In this document: in pieces, positions 5,043 to 7,745 of the stretch
How the letters are laid out: every line of letters begins with the position of its first letter
How positions within the stretch are numbered: position 1 is the stretch's first letter
Source: an uncultured Phascolarctobacterium sp.
GTDB taxonomy: Bacteria; Bacillota; Negativicutes; Acidaminococcales; Acidaminococcaceae
Assembly: GCA_946002345.1 (NCBI GenBank)
Contig: CAMFZA010000077.1
Location: 1 to 7,745 of the forward strand
Direction: 5' to 3'
DNA: 7,745 nt
The notes under the pieces: generated by a model
What the model was told of the DNA's origin: nothing
Database searches by the model: none
The model's input: only the letters and a program-made list of their open reading frames with translations
Translations under genes and position numbers: made by a program

Positions 5043-7508
5043 ATGAAGCAAAAATACATTGAGCTTTTGGCTCCGGCTGGCAGCTGGGAGGCCTTGGAGG
5101 CGGCGGTGAATGCCGGCGCTGACGCCGTGTACATGGGCGGCAAAGCCTTTGGCGCCCGTGCCTACGCCAGCAATTTTGATAAGGAAGAAATGGCCAAGGC
5201 CGTTTACTTTGCCCATATGCACCGGGTGCGCCTGTACATCACCGTCAACACCTTGGTGGATGACAGCGAGCTGGCGGAGCTGGCGGACTATCTGCTCTTT
5301 TTGAACAATGTGGGCGTGGATGGCATCATTGTGCAGGACTTGGGCGTTATTCGTCTGGCGCGGCAAATCGTGCCGGAGCTGCCCCTACATGCTAGCACCC
5401 AAATGACCATTACCAATAGCAGCGGCGTGGATTTTGCTGTGGCAGCAGGCATGGAGCGCAGCGTTTTGGCTCGGGAGCTCTCCTTAAAAGAAATCGAGGC
5501 TGCTTGCAGCCGTGGCACGGAAATCGAAACCTTTATCCACGGTGCTCTGTGCGTGTGCTATAGCGGCCAATGCCTTATGAGCAGCCTTATTGGTGGTCGC
5601 AGCGGCAATCGTGGTCGCTGTGCCCAGCCCTGTCGTTTGCCCTACAAGCTTTTGAATGCTAAGGGGGAGGACATGCTGGAGGGGAAGGACGCAGGTCAAT
5701 ATTTGCTCAGCCCCAAGGACATGAATACCCTGAGCATTTTGCCCCAGCTTATCGAGGCCGGCGTGGTCAGCTACAAAATCGAAGGCCGCATGAAGCGTCC
5801 TGAATATGTGGCGGTGGTGGTGGATGCCTATCGCCGGGCCATCGACAGCTATAAGGCAGGCAATTACCATGTTCCTGCCGAGGATTTGGCTAACATTGAG
5901 CAAATTTTTAATCGTGATTTTACCACGGCCTATTTGACCCAGCGTCCGGGCAAGGAAATGATGAGTGACCGACGCCCCAATAACCGTGGGGTGCTGGTAG
6001 GTCGTGTGACCAAGCTGGATAAGCAGCACAATAAAGCTACTGTCAAGCTGGAGAAGGAGCTGCATTTGGGTGATGGCCTGGAGTTTTGGGTCAGCGTGGG
6101 TGGCCGCGTGGGCACCACGGTAACGGAAATGCTCAAGGGTGGGCTCAGCGTTGAGATGGCTCAGCCCGGGGAGCAGGTAACTATCGACGTACCCAAGGGC
6201 GTGCGCTTTAATGACAGAGTCTTCCGCACTCTGGACAGTGTTCTCATGGCCTATGCCGGCCAATTCTTCGGCCCCGATGCCAAGCGCCGCATTAATGTGC
6301 AGGCTGTGGTAACGGCTAAATTGGGCCAGCCCATGACTGTTGTCCTGACAGACGATGAGGGCAATGTAGGCTATGGTGAGACCAACTTTATCGTGGAGGC
6401 GGCTCGAAAGCGTGCTCTGGACCATGATGTGGTGCGCAAGCAAATGGACCGCCTGGGCACAACGGAATACGCTTTGAGCGCTTTGGAATTCATCCATGAC
6501 GAAAACGTGATGGTACCCATGAGTGAAATGAACGAGGCGCGCCGTATGGCCTGTGAGGCCTTGGACGCAGCCCGTTTGCAGGCCTTTGCCCCGGCGCGCA
6601 CAGCAGTGCATGCCTATAGCGTCAAACTGCAGCCACAGGCCCGCAAGCCGCGTTCTGTGGAAAGCAAGCTCACCGTTCATTGCGACAGCGTGGGCAAGGT
6701 AAATGCAGCGTTGCAAGCAGGTGCGGAGCGCATCCTGTTCGGTGGCGATTGCTTTAATCATCAGCTACCCAGCGAGGCGGATTACACCAAGGTGGCGGAG
6801 CTTTGCCGGAAGGCAGGCCGGGAGCTTGCTCTGGCTACGCCCCGTATCATTAAGGAAGCTCAGCTATCTTATTTTGATAAGCTCTTCGCCCTGTGGGAGA
6901 GCTTACAGCCTGACTACGTTTATATTAATAATAATGGGCTCTGGCCTTTAGCAAAAAAATACAGCGGCCTGAAGTTAACGGCCGACATGTCCCTGAATAT
7001 TTTTAACAGCCAAAGCCTGCAGTTCTGGCAGGAGCATGGGGCTGCGGGCGCTGTGCTCAGTCCGGAGCTGACCATGGCTCAGGTAGAGCATTTGGCTAGC
7101 GTTAGCCCCCTGCCCTTAGAGTGCATGATTCAAGGTCGCTTGGAAATGATGGTTTCTGAATACTGTGTGGGTGGTAGCTTCTTAGGCAATTTGCACAAGG
7201 GCGCCTGCCAATTCAACTGTCGCGAAAAGCTCTTTTTGGGTGACCGCAAGGAGGCCCAATTCCCTGTGGCTACGGACCAATTCTGCCGCATGCATATTCT
7301 CAATGCTCATGAGCTGTCCCTGGTGGCTAACGTGCAGCAGCTGGCAGCAGCTGGCGTAGCCAGCCTGCGCATTGACGGCCGGGAGTATGACGAAGCCAAG
7401 CTGGCAGAGCTCATTGAGCTGTACCGCTTAGTATTGGGCGGTGGGGTAGAAGCTCCGGAGAATTTGCCGGGCACTACCCGGGGACATTATTTTAGAGGTG
7501 TGATGTAA
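5043..7508 (+). CDS. U32 family protein with DUF3656 domain (RlhA-like rRNA hydroxylation / collagenase-like family)
   Basis: This 821-residue protein of the U32 group was long called collagenase-like. Studied members such as RlhA and TrhP act in prephenate-dependent RNA hydroxylation and carry iron-sulfur clusters. Residues 6-45 (ELLAPAGSWEAL, GADAVYMGG, FGARAYASNF) open the U32 barrel. The U32 signature runs from Glu162 to Ser180, ETFIHGALCVCYSGQCLMS, with C170 and C177, followed by GRCAQPC (C193, C197) and KIEGRMKRPEYVA (245-257). Residues about 413-513 fit DUF3656, the domain that marks the RlhA branch. Residues about 540-800 form a second barrel-like half with cysteines 694, 708, 722, 726 and 748. 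It starts 5 nt after the zapA stop, using AAAGG at 5030-5034. A 23S rRNA modification role is the best inference; protease activity is not supported by any visible catalytic site. Confidence 0.9.
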   Translation: MKQKYIELLAPAGSWEALEAAVNAGADAVYMGGKAFGARAYASNFDKEEMAKAVYFAHMHRVRLYITVNTLVDDSELAELADYLLFLNNVGVDGIIVQDLGVIRLARQIVPELPLHASTQMTITNSSGVDFAVAAGMERSVLARELSLKEIEAACSRGTEIETFIHGALCVCYSGQCLMSSLIGGRSGNRGRCAQPCRLPYKLLNAKGEDMLEGKDAGQYLLSPKDMNTLSILPQLIEAGVVSYKIEGRMKRPEYVAVVVDAYRRAIDSYKAGNYHVPAEDLANIEQIFNRDFTTAYLTQRPGKEMMSDRRPNNRGVLVGRVTKLDKQHNKATVKLEKELHLGDGLEFWVSVGGRVGTTVTEMLKGGLSVEMAQPGEQVTIDVPKGVRFNDRVFRTLDSVLMAYAGQFFGPDAKRRINVQAVVTAKLGQPMTVVLTDDEGNVGYGETNFIVEAARKRALDHDVVRKQMDRLGTTEYALSALEFIHDENVMVPMSEMNEARRMACEALDAARLQAFAPARTAVHAYSVKLQPQARKPRSVESKLTVHCDSVGKVNAALQAGAERILFGGDCFNHQLPSEADYTKVAELCRKAGRELALATPRIIKEAQLSYFDKLFALWESLQPDYVYINNNGLWPLAKKYSGLKLTADMSLNIFNSQSLQFWQEHGAAGAVLSPELTMAQVEHLASVSPLPLECMIQGRLEMMVSEYCVGGSFLGNLHKGACQFNCREKLFLGDRKEAQFPVATDQFCRMHILNAHELSLVANVQQLAAAGVASLRIDGREYDEAKLAELIELYRLVLGGGVEAPENLPGTTRGHYFRGVM
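7494..7498 (+). promoter_or_regulatory. ribosome binding site of mutS2 inside the end of the U32 gene
   Basis: AGAGG lies 10 nt before the mutS2 ATG and within the last codons of the preceding gene. The upstream stop TAA touches the ATG with no base between them, which favours translational coupling of the two genes. Confidence 0.55.
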
Positions 7509-7745
7509 ATGGCACGCTTTGCAATCAAAACATTGGAATTTGATAAGGTTAAAAGCCTTTTGGTAGCCAAGGCAGGCACCTTTTTAGGCAAGCAGGCAGT
7601 GGGAGCTTTGCAAATCGAAAGCGATTTTGGCAAGGTTAAAGCACTGCAGGAGGAAACTGCTGAGGCTCTGCGCATTATGGACGAGGGCAAGCGCTTTCCC
7701 TTTGGGGGTGCCTTGAATATCACCGGCGATGGGAAGCGGGCGGCG
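7509..7745 (+). CDS. mutS2: endonuclease MutS2, N-terminal fragment
   Basis: Only the first 79 codons are inside the window; the frame is open to the right edge. KTLEFDKVKSLLVAKA (7-22) followed by GTFLGKQAV, and then LQEETAEALRIMDEG (46-60) with the glycine-rich FPFGGALNI stretch, is the characteristic start of MutS2. The full protein is normally close to 780-800 residues, with a MutS-like ATPase and a C-terminal Smr nuclease domain. MutS2 suppresses recombination in some species and splits collided ribosomes in Bacillus subtilis. The fragment shows none of the catalytic motifs, so the call rests on the N-terminal pattern and on the zapA-U32-mutS2 order. It starts directly after the U32 stop codon. 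Confidence 0.88.
   Translation, partial: MARFAIKTLEFDKVKSLLVAKAGTFLGKQAVGALQIESDFGKVKALQEETAEALRIMDEGKRFPFGGALNITGDGKRAA

Noticed and set aside
5484..6761. A 425-codon open frame on the minus strand inside the U32 gene
   Set aside because: It lies antisense to a well-supported conserved protein, its translation shows no domain, and it has no convincing start context. GC-rich codon bias of the sense gene explains the lack of stops.

Overview
The window looks like chromosomal DNA from a Bacillota bacterium, most plausibly a Negativicutes-type anaerobe (Acidaminococcaceae-like). That placement is an inference. It rests on a short Gram-positive-style ZapA followed by a long two-part U32 protein and MutS2, a free-standing glutamyl-tRNA synthetase, strong AGGAGG-type ribosome sites and moderately GC-rich codon use. 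No RNA gene, CRISPR array, insertion sequence or phage gene was found. No gene-less stretch exceeds 300 bases; the longest gaps are about 180 nt (2162-2341), 148 nt (834-981) and 123 nt (3809-3931).

Layout. Positions 1-833 hold the 3' part of an AT-rich AAA-ATPase-like/PD-(D/E)XK (DUF1703-type) gene that begins before the window. After a 148-nt leader comes a small GNAT acetyltransferase of the short N-acetylglutamate synthase type (982-1467). It ends at a strong hairpin (1483-1517) that can serve as a bidirectional terminator, because a HhH-GPD DNA glycosylase of the AlkA family converges on it from the other strand (2161-1544). A divergent promoter region (about 2180-2290) with interlocked inverted repeats separates the glycosylase from gltX (2342-3808).

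The right half is one co-directional block. A palindrome-rich 123-nt spacer leads into a secreted protein (3932-4780) that joins a DUF4163/DUF3298-like region to a chagasin-type cysteine-protease-inhibitor domain. It is followed at spacings of 11, 5 and 0 nt by zapA (cell division), an 821-residue U32 protein related to the RlhA rRNA-hydroxylation family, and the beginning of mutS2, which runs off the right edge. These four genes are probably one transcript.

Most of the window is housekeeping: translation (gltX), rRNA modification (U32), division (zapA) and DNA repair or ribosome rescue (AlkA-like, mutS2). The least ordinary items are the secreted chagasin-domain protein inside that operon, the structured spacer before it, and the compositionally foreign nuclease/ATPase fragment at the left edge.
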